Source of the DNA: Arthrobacter sp. YD4
Lineage (GTDB): Bacteria > Actinomycetota > Actinomycetes > Actinomycetales > Micrococcaceae
DNA length: 64,000 nucleotides
Reading direction: 5' to 3'
Assembly: GCF_030410515.1 (NCBI RefSeq)
Contig: NZ_JAUHHD010000001.1
Span: forward strand, 496,001-560,000
The translations under genes and the position numbers were made by a program. The notes under the pieces are model-generated. The model did no database searches and was not told the origin of the DNA. It saw only the letters and a program-made list of their open reading frames with translations. Shown here one piece after another: positions 18,740 to 27,403 of this stretch. How positions within the stretch are numbered: the first letter of the stretch is position 1; the number at the start of each line of letters is the position of its first letter.

Positions 18740-20878
18740 CTAGGCCTGGGCGTCGACGGACTGAGCGGGCTGGGGCACTTCGTGTGATGCGGCTGCCGGC
18801 ACGGACTGGGCCTGGATGGCGGTGATCGCGACGGTGTTCAGGATGTCGTCCACCGTGCAGCCGCGCGAGAGGTCGTTGACCGGCTTGCGCAGGCCCTGCA
18901 GAACCGGCCCGACGGCGACCGCCCCGGAGGACTGCTGCACCGCCTTGTAGGTGTTGTTGCCGGTGTTCAGGTCCGGGAAGATGAACACCGTCGCCTGGCC
19001 GGCCACGGTGGAACCCGGCATCTTCGACGCCGCGATGGAGGCGTCGACGGCGGCATCGTACTGGATGGGGCCTTCGACGGCCAGGTCCGGACGGCGGTCG
19101 CGGACCAGCTCGGTGGCCTTCCGGACGGCCTCCACCGCCTCGCCGGACCCGGAGCCGCCGGTGGAGTAGGACAGCATCGCCACCCGCGGTTCGACGCCGA
19201 ACTGCGCGGCGGTCTCGGCCGAGGCGAGGGCAATGTCCGCGAGCTGTTCGACGTTCGGCTCCGGGTTCACGGCGCAGTCGCCGTAGACCAGGACCCGGTC
19301 CGGCATCAGCATCAGGAACACGGAGGAGACGATCTTGACGCCCTCGCGGGTCTTCACGAACTCCAGCGCCGGCCGGATGGTGTGCGCCGTGGTGTGGGCG
19401 GCGCCGGAGACCATGCCGTCCACCACGCCCAGCTGAACCATCATGGTGCCGAAGTAGCTCTCGTCCTGCATCACCTCGAGCGCCTTCGCCAGGTCCACGC
19501 CCTTGTGCGCGCGCAGCTCGGCGTACTTCTCCGCGAAGCCCTGGCGCAACTCCGAGGTGGCCGGGTCCACGATGTTGATCCCGGACAGGTCGATGCCCTG
19601 GGTGGCGGCGAGCTCGCGGACCTCGGCTTCGCGGCCCAGCACGGTCAGGTCGCAGACGTCGCGGCGGTGCAGGATCTCCGTGGCCCGCAGGATCCGCACG
19701 TCCTTGCCCTCGGGCAGCACGATATGGCGACGCTGGGAGCGGGCCCGTTCGATCAGGTCGTGCAGGAACCGCAGCGGCGTCATCCGCTCCGGCCGGGGCA
19801 GGTGCAGCCGCTCGAGCAGTTCGGCCTCGTCCACCTGCTTGGACCAGAGGCCCAGCGCGGAGGCCACCTTGCGGCGGTGCCCGGACCAGATCTCGCTGCG
19901 GACCTCCGAGACACGCTTGGCGGTCACGTAGGTGTCGTCCGGGGCGGCGAAAATCGGGAACGGCGCCTGCGCCAGCAACGAGTAGATGGTGGGGTCCGGG
20001 GCCAGCCCGCCGGTAAGGATGAGCGCGGACGGGACCGGGAACTCGGGCGAGAACGATGAGGCCAGGCAGGCGACCAGCACGTCGGCGCGGTCGCCCGGGA
20101 CGATCACCAGGGCGCCGTCGTCGAGCACGTGCAGGAAGTTCGCCACGTTCATGGCCGCCACCTTCACCGAGTGCACGTCCCGCTCCAGGTCAGGCAGACC
20201 CGCCACCTGGCCGAGGCCCAGGGCGGAGGCCACCTCGCCGGTGGTGGGCCGGGCGATGTCCTCCAGCTCCGGGAAAACGTAGACCGGGCGGCCGGACGCG
20301 CCGGGCCGGACCGCGGCCGCGATCCCCTCCAGGTCCTCCGGCTCGGCGCGATTGACCATGATCGCCAGCAGCGTGCAGCGCTCGGCAATGAGCTCCTTGC
20401 GGGCCACCTCGACGGCGTCGGCGGTCTCCGCCACGGTGCGACCCTTGGCCCCCACGACGGCGACGACGGGTGCCGACAGGTTGTTGGCGAGCCGGGCGTT
20501 GAGGTCGAATTCGACGGCGGCGTCCTGGCCGGTGAGGTCCGTGCCCTCGATGATGATCACGTCGCAGTGCCGGCCCATCTCGGCGAAGATCTCGACGCAG
20601 CGGGAGTCGATTTCCTCGCGCCTGCCCTCGGCGAGGAGGCTGCGGACCTCCTCGAAGGTCAGCCCGCTCCGGCACCGGGCGTCGTCGAGGTCGAAGCGGG
20701 CCTTCATCAGCGAAACCATGGGGTCGACGTCGGCGTGGCCGTGGACGACGGGTTTGAAGAAGCCGATGCGGTCCGCGTGCCGGTGCAGCGTGTCCGCGAG
20801 GCCCAGGGCGACGAGGGACTTGCCGGATCCCGGCGTGGTTGCGCTGACGTAGATTCCCTTGGCCATGTGTCCCAGCAT
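18740..20878 (-). CDS. pta: phosphate acetyltransferase (long form)
   Basis: A 712-residue long-type Pta. Residues 1-370 include a BioD/CobB-like P-loop domain (TTPGSGKSLVALGLAD) and a DRTGG domain, both thought to be regulatory. Residues about 385-700 form the catalytic Pta domain with SGAAHTTAHTIRPALEF, VYGDCAVNPEPN, SYSTGGSGSG, GPIQYDAAVD and FPDLNTGNNTYKAVQQS. It interconverts acetyl-CoA and acetyl phosphate. Two in-frame ATGs compete. The first (20878) has AAGGGG 7 nt upstream and is used here, and the second (20866, MAKGIYVS) fits the family better at the N-terminus. Confidence 0.94.
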   Translation of the reverse strand: MLGHMAKGIYVSATTPGSGKSLVALGLADTLHRHADRIGFFKPVVHGHADVDPMVSLMKARFDLDDARCRSGLTFEEVRSLLAEGRREEIDSRCVEIFAEMGRHCDVIIIEGTDLTGQDAAVEFDLNARLANNLSAPVVAVVGAKGRTVAETADAVEVARKELIAERCTLLAIMVNRAEPEDLEGIAAAVRPGASGRPVYVFPELEDIARPTTGEVASALGLGQVAGLPDLERDVHSVKVAAMNVANFLHVLDDGALVIVPGDRADVLVACLASSFSPEFPVPSALILTGGLAPDPTIYSLLAQAPFPIFAAPDDTYVTAKRVSEVRSEIWSGHRRKVASALGLWSKQVDEAELLERLHLPRPERMTPLRFLHDLIERARSQRRHIVLPEGKDVRILRATEILHRRDVCDLTVLGREAEVRELAATQGIDLSGINIVDPATSELRQGFAEKYAELRAHKGVDLAKALEVMQDESYFGTMMVQLGVVDGMVSGAAHTTAHTIRPALEFVKTREGVKIVSSVFLMLMPDRVLVYGDCAVNPEPNVEQLADIALASAETAAQFGVEPRVAMLSYSTGGSGSGEAVEAVRKATELVRDRRPDLAVEGPIQYDAAVDASIAASKMPGSTVAGQATVFIFPDLNTGNNTYKAVQQSSGAVAVGPVLQGLRKPVNDLSRGCTVDDILNTVAITAIQAQSVPAAASHEVPQPAQSVDAQA

Positions 20879-20889
20879 ACTTACACCCC

Positions 20890-20935
20890 TTGACAGCGGG
20901 GCCCGCGATGGGATTACCTAATGAACATTCGGTAA
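20890..20935 (+). promoter_or_regulatory. paaI-paaK promoter with PaaR-type operator (site B)
   Basis: TTGACA (20890-20895), an 18-bp gap and TTACCT (20914-20919) form a promoter pointing at paaI. The near-perfect 22-bp palindrome 20914-20935 (TTACC, 12 bases, GGTAA; 9 of 11 pairs symmetric) covers the -10. It has the same length and ends as the operator near paaZ. Confidence 0.65.
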
Positions 20936-20957
20936 ATAAAGCTGGAGGCAACGACGC

Positions 20958-21440
20958 ATGGCTGAACTGACAATTCCGGGGAAGACCCACCCGCTCCTGA
21001 ACAACGACTATGCCTCCGAGTGGATGGGCATCGAAGTCCTCGAACTCGCCGACGGCCACGCCACACTGCGGATGCCGCTGCGCCAGGAAATGCTCAACGG
21101 ATTCGGGATGGCCCACGGCGGAATGATCTTCGCCTTCGGGGACACCGCCTTCGCCCTCGCCTGCAACCCCGCCGAACCCGGGCCGCATGACGAGGGGACC
21201 ATGACGGTGGCCTCCGGCGTCGACATCAACTTCATCAAGTCCGCCTACCGCGGCCAGGTCCTCACCGCCGTCGCCAACCGCCGCGCCAGCACCGGCCGCA
21301 GCGGCATCTACGACGTGCAGATCTACGCCGCCGACCCCGACGCCGTCGACCTCACCGCTGAATCCACCACCATCCCCGCCGGCGCGGGAGAACTCATCGC
21401 CGAGTTCCGCGGCCGCAGCCGCACCATCTCCAAGAAATAG
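20958..21440 (+). CDS. paaI: hydroxyphenylacetyl-CoA thioesterase PaaI
   Basis: A 160-residue hotdog-fold thioesterase. The conserved GFGMAHGGMIFAFGDTAFALACN and VASGVDINFIKSAYRGQ match PaaI, with Asn/His/Gly and Asp forming the active site. PaaI hydrolyses dead-end phenylacetyl-CoA derivatives and frees CoA. It is the first gene of a plus-strand unit with paaK (15-bp gap). The C-terminal half carries an insertion (about residues 128-148) beyond the usual 140-residue length. Site B lies directly upstream. Confidence 0.88.
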   Translation: MAELTIPGKTHPLLNNDYASEWMGIEVLELADGHATLRMPLRQEMLNGFGMAHGGMIFAFGDTAFALACNPAEPGPHDEGTMTVASGVDINFIKSAYRGQVLTAVANRRASTGRSGIYDVQIYAADPDAVDLTAESTTIPAGAGELIAEFRGRSRTISKK

Positions 21441-21455
21441 AAACGTAGGACGCAG

Positions 21456-22805
21456 ATGACCACCCCCACCGCTGAATCCGCCCTCGCCACCAGCGACGCC
21501 GTCCTGGACCGCGAAGAAACCATCTCCCGCGACGAGCTCGAGGCCCTTCAGCTCTCCCGGCTCCAGCACACCGTGGCCTACGCCTATGACCGCGTCCCGC
21601 TGTACAAGCGGAAGTTCGACGAGGCCGGGGTGCACCCCACCGACCTGCGCGAGCTTTCGGACCTGGGCAAGTTCCCGTTCACCACGAAGGAAGACCTCCG
21701 CCTGGAGTACCCGTTCGGCATGTTCGCGGTGCCGCAAAACGAGGTGGCACGGATCCACGCCAGCTCCGGCACCACCGGCCGTGCCACGGTGGTCGGCTAC
21801 ACCAAGCAGGACCTCGCCGACTGGGCCAAGCTCGTGGCCCGCTCGCTCCGCGCCTCCGGCGTCCGTCCGGGCATGAAGGTCCACAACGCGTACGGCTACG
21901 GCCTGTTCACCGGCGGCATGGGCGCCCACGCCGGCGCCGAGGCCCTCGGCTGCACGGTCATCCCGATCTCCGGCGGCCAGACCGAACGCCAGATCCAGCT
22001 CATCCAGGACTTCGAGCCGGACGCCATCCTGGCCACGCCCACCTACCTGCTGACCATCGCCGACGCCATGATGAAGCAGGGCATCGACCCGGCCTCCACC
22101 TCGCTGAAGTACGCGGTGCTCGGGGCCGAGCCGTGGACCGAGGAAATGCGGCACGAACTCGAGGTCACCATGAACCTCAAGGCCTGCGACATCTACGGCC
22201 TCTCCGAGGTCATGGGCCCCGGCGTCGCCGGCGAGGCCGTCGAGACCCAGGACGGCAGCCACATCTGGGAGGACCACTTCCGGCCCGAAATCATCGACCC
22301 GTTCAACCCTGCCGTTGGCGTCGAGTCCGTGCTGGGCGACGGCCAGCACGGCGAACTGGTGTTCACCTCGCTGACCAAGCAGGCCCTGCCGATCATCCGC
22401 TACCGCACCAAGGACCTCACCCGGCTGCTGCCCGGCACGGCGCGTCCGGCGCACCGCCGCATGGGCCGGATCACGGGCCGCAGCGACGACATGATCATCC
22501 TGCGCGGCGTGAACCTCTTCCCCTCCCAGATCGAAGAAATCGCGCTGCGGATCCCGGAGCTCAGCCCGCACTTTCAGCTGGAACTGACCCGTCCCGAGGG
22601 CCAGCGGATGGACCAGCTCACGGTCAAGATCGAACGACGCGACGCCGTCTCGGTGGAGAGCAGCGCGACGGCGGCGAAGGTTCTGCAGCAGCAGATCAAG
22701 ATCCACGTCGGGTCCTCCTGCGCCGTCGACGTCGTCGAGCCCGGCTCCCTGGAGCGCTCCAACGGCAAACTGCGCCGGATCTACGACATGCGCCCCAAGG
22801 GCTGA
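21456..22805 (+). CDS. paaK: phenylacetate-CoA ligase
   Basis: A 449-residue AMP-forming ligase of the PaaK type. Motifs are HASSGTTGRATVVGYT (P-loop), GAEPWTEEMR, DIYGLSEVMGPGVAGE, RYRTKDLTRLLPG and GRSDDMIILRGVNLFPSQIE. It activates phenylacetate to phenylacetyl-CoA, the entry step of the pathway. Length and motif order match the family. It sits between paaI and the TetR regulator, the usual actinobacterial arrangement. Confidence 0.95.
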   Translation: MTTPTAESALATSDAVLDREETISRDELEALQLSRLQHTVAYAYDRVPLYKRKFDEAGVHPTDLRELSDLGKFPFTTKEDLRLEYPFGMFAVPQNEVARIHASSGTTGRATVVGYTKQDLADWAKLVARSLRASGVRPGMKVHNAYGYGLFTGGMGAHAGAEALGCTVIPISGGQTERQIQLIQDFEPDAILATPTYLLTIADAMMKQGIDPASTSLKYAVLGAEPWTEEMRHELEVTMNLKACDIYGLSEVMGPGVAGEAVETQDGSHIWEDHFRPEIIDPFNPAVGVESVLGDGQHGELVFTSLTKQALPIIRYRTKDLTRLLPGTARPAHRRMGRITGRSDDMIILRGVNLFPSQIEEIALRIPELSPHFQLELTRPEGQRMDQLTVKIERRDAVSVESSATAAKVLQQQIKIHVGSSCAVDVVEPGSLERSNGKLRRIYDMRPKG

Positions 22806-22849
22806 GAACCGCCCGAACCACTCCGGCCCGGCATGAGAAACTAGCGAGT

Positions 22850-23452
22850 ATGCCCACAACAGCATCCACCAAGCGCGGCCGGCCCGGCTACGACCAGCAG
22901 TCCGTGCTGATGATCGCCGTCGACGTCTTCAACCGTCACGGCTACGACGCCACGTCGATGGGCATCCTCGCCGAGAACCTGGGCATCTCCAAGTCCGCGA
23001 TCTACCACCACGTCCCTTCCAAGGGCGACCTGCTGAAGCTCGCGCTTGACCACGCCCTGGGCGGCCTCGAGGCCATCCTGGACCGGCCGGAGGCGCAGAC
23101 CGGTTCCGCGGATGCCCGGCTGGAGTTCGTACTCCGCGAGACCATCTCGGTGCTGGTGGAACGGCTGCCGTTCGTCACCCTCCTGCTGCGGCTGCGCGGC
23201 AACACCGAGATCGAACGGGACGCCCTGGCCCGCCGCCGCACCTTCGACCACAAGGTCGCCGCACTGATTTCCGCCGCCCGCGACGAGGGCTCGCTCCGCC
23301 AGGACATCGATCCGCGGACGGTCACCCGCCTGCTGTTCGGCACCATCAACTCGATCGTCGAGTGGTACAAGCCCGGTGGTTCCCTCTCCCCCGAGAAGCT
23401 TGCCGACGACGTCATCACCATGGTCTTCCACGGCCTCCACGTCCCGGACTAG
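22850..23452 (+). CDS. paaR: TetR-family regulator, probable PaaR
   Basis: A 200-residue TetR protein. The N-terminal helix-turn-helix runs through VDVFNRHGYDATSMGILAENLGISKSAIYHHVPSKGDLL, and the rest is an all-helical ligand domain. It follows paaK by 44 bp. In Corynebacterium a TetR regulator called PaaR represses paa genes until phenylacetyl-CoA binds, and this protein is the obvious candidate for the four related operators in the window. The start is taken at MPTTASTKRGRPG. No clear ribosome site is visible. TGAGAAACT ends seven bases before the ATG, so translation may be leaderless. Confidence 0.82.
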   Translation: MPTTASTKRGRPGYDQQSVLMIAVDVFNRHGYDATSMGILAENLGISKSAIYHHVPSKGDLLKLALDHALGGLEAILDRPEAQTGSADARLEFVLRETISVLVERLPFVTLLLRLRGNTEIERDALARRRTFDHKVAALISAARDEGSLRQDIDPRTVTRLLFGTINSIVEWYKPGGSLSPEKLADDVITMVFHGLHVPD

Positions 23453-23473
23453 CCCTTCCTCCGCGAGGACCTC

Positions 23474-23881
23474 CTAGCCGGGGATGATTCCCGGGAACCC
23501 GCGGACGGCCGCGACCCAGCCCATGTAGGCCAGCACGCCGGACAGCGGGATCACCGCCATCACCAGCACCACGGAGCGGTCCCGCGCCAGGACCAGTGCC
23601 GCAAGGTTGGTGAGCACGGCGACGGCCACGACGGCGGCCTGGAACACGCTGTTGGCAAACACCGCCCGGGGCGATTCGAAGAGGGTCCCGGCGCCGGCGA
23701 GGTACGTCACCAGATACCAGGACGGGACCAGCCAGAGCGGGAATCCGAGCATTACGACGTCGACGGCGAGGGCCACCCTCCCGGTCCGGGTGGTGGGCCA
23801 CCAGGTCCTCGTCCCGCTTCGGGCGTTCGGCGGCGTCCGTCCCGGGGCCGGTCCCGCCGTCCCGCCAGCGTGTGCCCGCAC
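23474..23881 (-). CDS. small four-helix membrane protein
   Basis: A hypothetical protein of about 135 residues with an Arg/Thr-rich N-terminus and about four hydrophobic stretches (starting VALAVDVVMLGFPLW, TYLAGAG, AVVAVAVLTNLAALVLA and VLVMAVIPLSGVLAYMGW). I do not recognise a family. It follows the VOC gene on the same strand. The GTG at 23881 is the first start after that gene ends and is uncertain, because no convincing ribosome site is present. If translation starts inside, the first helix may be shorter. Confidence 0.55.
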   Translation of the reverse strand: MRAHAGGTAGPAPGRTPPNARSGTRTWWPTTRTGRVALAVDVVMLGFPLWLVPSWYLVTYLAGAGTLFESPRAVFANSVFQAAVVAVAVLTNLAALVLARDRSVVLVMAVIPLSGVLAYMGWVAAVRGFPGIIPG

Positions 23882-23895
23882 CGCCGTCGGCCCGT

Positions 23896-24303
23896 TTAGA
23901 GCTGGTAGTCGGCCGGGCCGGGCAGGTTCTCGTGGATGCAGAGAACGTTGTGCTCGGTGTCCATGAACCAGGCGCACTTCTCTGAGTCCGTAGTGCAGAT
24001 GTGGTTCTCGGTCTTGAGTCCGGGAAGGTCGTAATCCTGGAACGTGACGCCCCGGGCCTCCATATCCTGAACCGTGCGTTCGATGCCGCTGACCTCAAAG
24101 CTGAGAGCGGTGTGCTCGGAGTGCTTTCCGTCCGTGACCGGCATGAGCTGCAGTAGCGGGCCGCCGTCCGAACCGAAGATTTCACTGCCGTCCGCTGCCA
24201 CGCCGCGGTGCGGGAGTCCCAGGGTGTCCGCATAGAAGTGCCGGGCACGCGCCGCATCATCGACGGGCAGGATGGTTGTGGCTTTGTTGAGTACCAGGGA
24301 CAT
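23896..24303 (-). CDS. VOC/glyoxalase-like protein
   Basis: A 135-residue single-domain vicinal-oxygen-chelate protein. It begins MSLVLNKATTILPVDDAARA, with RHFYADTLGLPHRGV as the first beta-alpha-beta unit, HTALSFEVSGIERTVQ in the second half, and a C-terminal WFMDTEHNVLCIHE containing the usual Asp/Glu. Such proteins include lyases, dioxygenases and resistance proteins. The substrate is unknown. AGGAGGTGG directly before the ATG fixes the start. The 32-bp repeat array lies upstream. Confidence 0.75.
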   Translation of the reverse strand: MSLVLNKATTILPVDDAARARHFYADTLGLPHRGVAADGSEIFGSDGGPLLQLMPVTDGKHSEHTALSFEVSGIERTVQDMEARGVTFQDYDLPGLKTENHICTTDSEKCAWFMDTEHNVLCIHENLPGPADYQL

Positions 24304-24364
24304 GATGCCACCTCCTACGGGCACGATGTTACGCCGGAGAGCGGCTGGAGGGACGGGCACTTCG

Positions 24365-24655
24365 CCCCCACCCTCCCTCACATCTGGCGGCCCCACGAAG
24401 GACGCCCCCTCACGTCTGGCGGCCCTACGACCAACCCTCCCTCACATCAGGCGGCCCCACGACCAACCCTCCCTCACATCCGGAGGGAGGGTTGGGTTAT
24501 GACGCGCCCGACGTGAGGGAGGGTTGGGTTACGAGACGCCGGACCTGAGGGAGGGTTGGGTTACGACGCGCCCGACGTGAGGGAGGGTTGGGTTACGAGG
24601 CGCCGGACCTGAGGGAGCGTCGGGCAAGAAGGCGCCACATCTGAGGGAGCGCTGA
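24365..24655. repeat. inverted array of 32-bp tandem repeats
   Basis: This fills most of the 362-bp gap between paaZ and the VOC gene. On the left, CCTCCCTCAC-type units end at 24380, 24412, 24444 and 24476. On the right, the inverse GAGGGAGGGTTGGGTTACGA units begin at 24483, 24515, 24547, 24579, 24611 and 24643. Every step is exactly 32 bp. The two arms meet near 24480 and could fold into one long hairpin. The units are contiguous, with no unique spacers. Confidence 0.85.
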
Positions 24656-24665
24656 CAGGGTGGGG

Positions 24666-26777
24666 CTACTTCTCGACCAGGGTGAGGACGTCGTAGGTGG
24701 CCACGATCTCGTCGTTCTGGTTGGTCAGGACGGCGTCCCAGGCCACCTCGCCATATTCGTCGGTCTCGCGCGGGGTGATCTTCTTGGCCGTGAGGGTGAC
24801 CCGGATGGAGTCCCCGGCGGCCACCGGCGTGATGAAGCGCAGGTTCTCCAGGCCGTAGTTGGCCAGCACCGGGCCCGGGGCGGGTTCCACGAACAGTCCG
24901 GCACCCCAGGAGAGCAGCAGGTAGCCGTGCGCCACGATGCCGGGGAAGAACGGGTTGGCTTCCGCCGCTTCCTTGTTGGTGTGGGCGTAGAAGGTGTCGC
25001 CGGTGGAGTTGGCGAACGCGGTGATGTCCTCCAGCGTCACCTCGCGCAGCCCGGAGCGGACGGCGTCGCCTATGCGCAGGGTGGCCAGCGGCTTGCGGAA
25101 CGGGTGCAGCCCCTCGGTCTCGACCGTGAAGTTCCGGTCCGCGCCGGTGTGCCAGACGCCGGTGACGGCCGTGAGCATGTTGGGCGAGCCCTGGACGGCG
25201 GTGCGCTGCATGTGGTGCATCACCGAGCGGATGCCGCCGAGTTCCTCGCCGCCGCCGGCACGGCCGGGGCCGCCGTGGACCAGGTGCGGGACCGGGGAGC
25301 CGTGGCCGGTGGAGCTGCGGGCGTCCTCGCGGTTGAGCATCAGCACGCGGCCGTGGTGGGCGGCGATGCCGGTGACCAGTTCGCGGGCCACGTCGGGGTC
25401 GTTGGTGCAGACCGAGGCGACCAGGGAGCCGCCGCCGCGGGCGGCGAGGCGGACGGCGTCGGCGATGTCGCTGTAGCCGATTACGGACGACACCGGACCG
25501 AAGGCCTCCAGCGAGTGGATCTCCTCGGCTTCGGGGTCGGCCCAGCGCAGCAGCACCGGGGACATGAACGCGCCCCCTTCGACGACGCCGACGCTCCCGT
25601 CCGCGCTGGTGACCCTCGGGGCGTCGAGGGAGCCGTAGGCCAGCTCACCGCCGGCGTCGAGCATGGACTGGACGGCGGCGCGCACGTCGGCGAGCTGCTC
25701 GAGGGAGGCGAGGGCGCCCATGGTGACGCCCTCGGCGCGCGGGTCTCCGAGGACGACGCGCTCGTTGATCCGCTCCCCCACGGCGGCGGCGACGTCGGCG
25801 ACCAGCTCCTGCGGCACGATCGCGCGGCGGATCGAGGTGCACTTTTGGCCGGCCTTGGCGGTCATCTCGGTGACGAGGGACTTGATGAAGGCGTCGAATT
25901 CGGGCGTGCCCTTGACGGCGTCGGGGCCGAGGATGGCGGCGTTGAGCGAGTCCGTCTCGGAGGTGAAGCGGACGCCGCCCTTGACCACGTTGGGGTGGGA
26001 CTTTAGCGTGTTCGCGGTGGAGGCGGAGCCGGTGAAGGCGACCAGGTCGCGGTAGTCGAGGTGGTCCAGCAGAGTGCGGACGGAGCCGGACACCAGCTGC
26101 AGCGAGCCCTCGGGCAGGATGCCGGACTCGTCGATCGCCTTCACCACGGCCGCGGCGACGTAGCCGGTGGGGGTTGCGGGCTTGACGATGGTGGGCACGC
26201 CGGCGATGAAGGCCGGGGCAAGCTTTTCGAGCATGCCCCAGACCGGGAAGTTGAAGGCGTTGATCTGCACGGCGACGCCGGGAATTCGCGTGTAGATGTG
26301 TTCGCCGGCGAAGGAACCGTCCTTGGACAGGATCTCCATCGGCCCGTCGACCACCACCTGGGAGTTGGGCAGTTCGCGGCGGCCCTTGGAACCGAAGGTG
26401 AAGAGCACGCCGATGCCGCCGTCGATGTCGATCATGGAGTCGACCTTGGTGGCGCCGGTCTGGGCGGAGAGGGCATAGAACTCGTCCCGGCGGCCGTTGA
26501 GGTACTGGGCGAGTTCCTTGAGCTTGAGGGCGCGCTGGTGGAACGTCAGCCGGCCCAGGGCCGCCTGCCCGGTGGTGCGGCCGTAGTCGACGACGGCGGC
26601 GAGGTCCAGGCCCTCGGTGCTCACCCTGGCGAGCAGCTCCCCCGTGCTGGCGTCCAGGACCGGGGCGGCGGAGGCGGCGGCCGCTGCGTCCGGCGTCCAC
26701 CAGGAACCCCGGACGAAGCTGGGGACGATTTCTGCGGTATCCACGGCGGATGCGGGGGCTGTTGCAGTGGTGGTCAT
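24666..26777 (-). CDS. paaZ: bifunctional oxepin-CoA hydrolase / semialdehyde dehydrogenase PaaZ
   Basis: A 703-residue fusion. The N-terminal aldehyde dehydrogenase domain (about 1-540) shows FNFPVWGMLEKLAPAF, AFTGSASTANTLK, the catalytic Cys in AKAGQKCTSIRRA and EAFGPVSSVIGY. The C-terminal MaoC-like hotdog hydratase (about 550-700) shows DITAFANSTGDTFYAHT and FFPGIVAHGYLLLSW. PaaZ opens the oxepin-CoA ring and oxidises the resulting aldehyde to 3-oxo-5,6-dehydrosuberyl-CoA. It is transcribed alone, divergent from a thioesterase gene, with operator site C between them. Confidence 0.95.
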   Translation of the reverse strand: MTTTATAPASAVDTAEIVPSFVRGSWWTPDAAAAASAAPVLDASTGELLARVSTEGLDLAAVVDYGRTTGQAALGRLTFHQRALKLKELAQYLNGRRDEFYALSAQTGATKVDSMIDIDGGIGVLFTFGSKGRRELPNSQVVVDGPMEILSKDGSFAGEHIYTRIPGVAVQINAFNFPVWGMLEKLAPAFIAGVPTIVKPATPTGYVAAAVVKAIDESGILPEGSLQLVSGSVRTLLDHLDYRDLVAFTGSASTANTLKSHPNVVKGGVRFTSETDSLNAAILGPDAVKGTPEFDAFIKSLVTEMTAKAGQKCTSIRRAIVPQELVADVAAAVGERINERVVLGDPRAEGVTMGALASLEQLADVRAAVQSMLDAGGELAYGSLDAPRVTSADGSVGVVEGGAFMSPVLLRWADPEAEEIHSLEAFGPVSSVIGYSDIADAVRLAARGGGSLVASVCTNDPDVARELVTGIAAHHGRVLMLNREDARSSTGHGSPVPHLVHGGPGRAGGGEELGGIRSVMHHMQRTAVQGSPNMLTAVTGVWHTGADRNFTVETEGLHPFRKPLATLRIGDAVRSGLREVTLEDITAFANSTGDTFYAHTNKEAAEANPFFPGIVAHGYLLLSWGAGLFVEPAPGPVLANYGLENLRFITPVAAGDSIRVTLTAKKITPRETDEYGEVAWDAVLTNQNDEIVATYDVLTLVEK

Positions 26778-26824
26778 CGTTGACGGGTCCTTCCAACGCG
26801 GGGCAAGAGCAGCACGTCCGGAAC

Positions 26825-26848
26825 ATTACTGACCGGCCGTTCGGTAAT
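26825..26848. promoter_or_regulatory. PaaR-type operator (site C) between paaZ and thioesterase
   Basis: ATTACTGACCGG/CCGTTCGGTAAT is a 24-bp palindrome with nine of twelve pairs symmetric. The inner 22 bp have the same frame as sites A, B and D. It also contains a perfect ACCGNNCGNNCGGT core, which as I recall is part of the motif reported for corynebacterial PaaR. It lies between two divergent paa genes and could control both. Confidence 0.7.
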
Positions 26849-26963
26849 ATGACCACAGTACATGACTGAGGCCTGCGGCACACTAGTACCGCGGGACCAT
26901 TGCGGCCCCGCCCCGGTCCCGTTCCGCTTCCGCCCCACCCCGTCCCGACCCTGAGGAGATCCG

Positions 26964-27380
26964 ATGACCACCCAGCCCGGCGCCAACGAGCCCTGGAAGA
27001 TCACCCTCGGCGAGCTCGACGAGAAGATGGGCGTGAAGATCGTCGAGGAATCGGTTCAGCGCGTGGTGGCCACCATGCCCGTGGAGGGCAACCGGCAGTC
27101 GTTCGGGCTGCTGCACGGCGGCGCCTCGCTGGCCGTGGGCGAGGCCGTCGGCTCCTGGGCCGCGGTGAAGCATGCCAGCACGCTGGGCAAGACGGCCGTC
27201 GGCGTCGACGTCTCCGCCACACACCACAAGTCCGCCCGGGAGGGCCTGGTCACCATCACGGCGACGCCCATCCACCTGGGCGGCACCGTCACCACCCACG
27301 AGGTGGTCATCAGCAACGCCGCCGGCGAGCGGCTGTGCACGCTGCGGATCACCAACCTGCTGCTGGACCGGAAGGGCTAA
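26964..27380 (+). CDS. PaaI-like hotdog thioesterase
   Basis: A 138-residue hotdog-fold protein with SFGLLHGGASLAVGEAVGSWAAV, GVDVSATHHKSAREG and CTLRITNLLL, the layout of PaaI/EntH-type acyl-CoA thioesterases. GAGGAG before the ATG fixes the start. It is the second such gene in the window and differs clearly from the one at 20958. Divergence from paaZ across operator C suggests it belongs to phenylacetate metabolism. EntH- or MenI-type roles cannot be excluded. Confidence 0.8.
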   Translation: MTTQPGANEPWKITLGELDEKMGVKIVEESVQRVVATMPVEGNRQSFGLLHGGASLAVGEAVGSWAAVKHASTLGKTAVGVDVSATHHKSAREGLVTITATPIHLGGTVTTHEVVISNAAGERLCTLRITNLLLDRKG

Positions 27381-27403
27381 GCCGGCCTTTGCCGGGGAAC
27401 CGC

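Noticed and set aside
22133..22849. N-terminal extension of the TetR regulator through paaK
   Set aside because: The upstream part of the frame is an out-of-frame reading of paaK. The TetR homology begins just after the ATG at 22850.
20190..22865. Long antisense open frame of about 890 codons over pta, paaI and paaK
   Set aside because: It is the shadow of three well-supported genes in GC-rich DNA. Its translation is low-complexity Gly/Val/Asp/His and shows no family motifs.
24365..24655. Regular 32-bp repeats taken as a CRISPR array
   Set aside because: Units are contiguous and similar over their whole length, with no unique spacers. The orientation flips in the middle and no cas gene is near.
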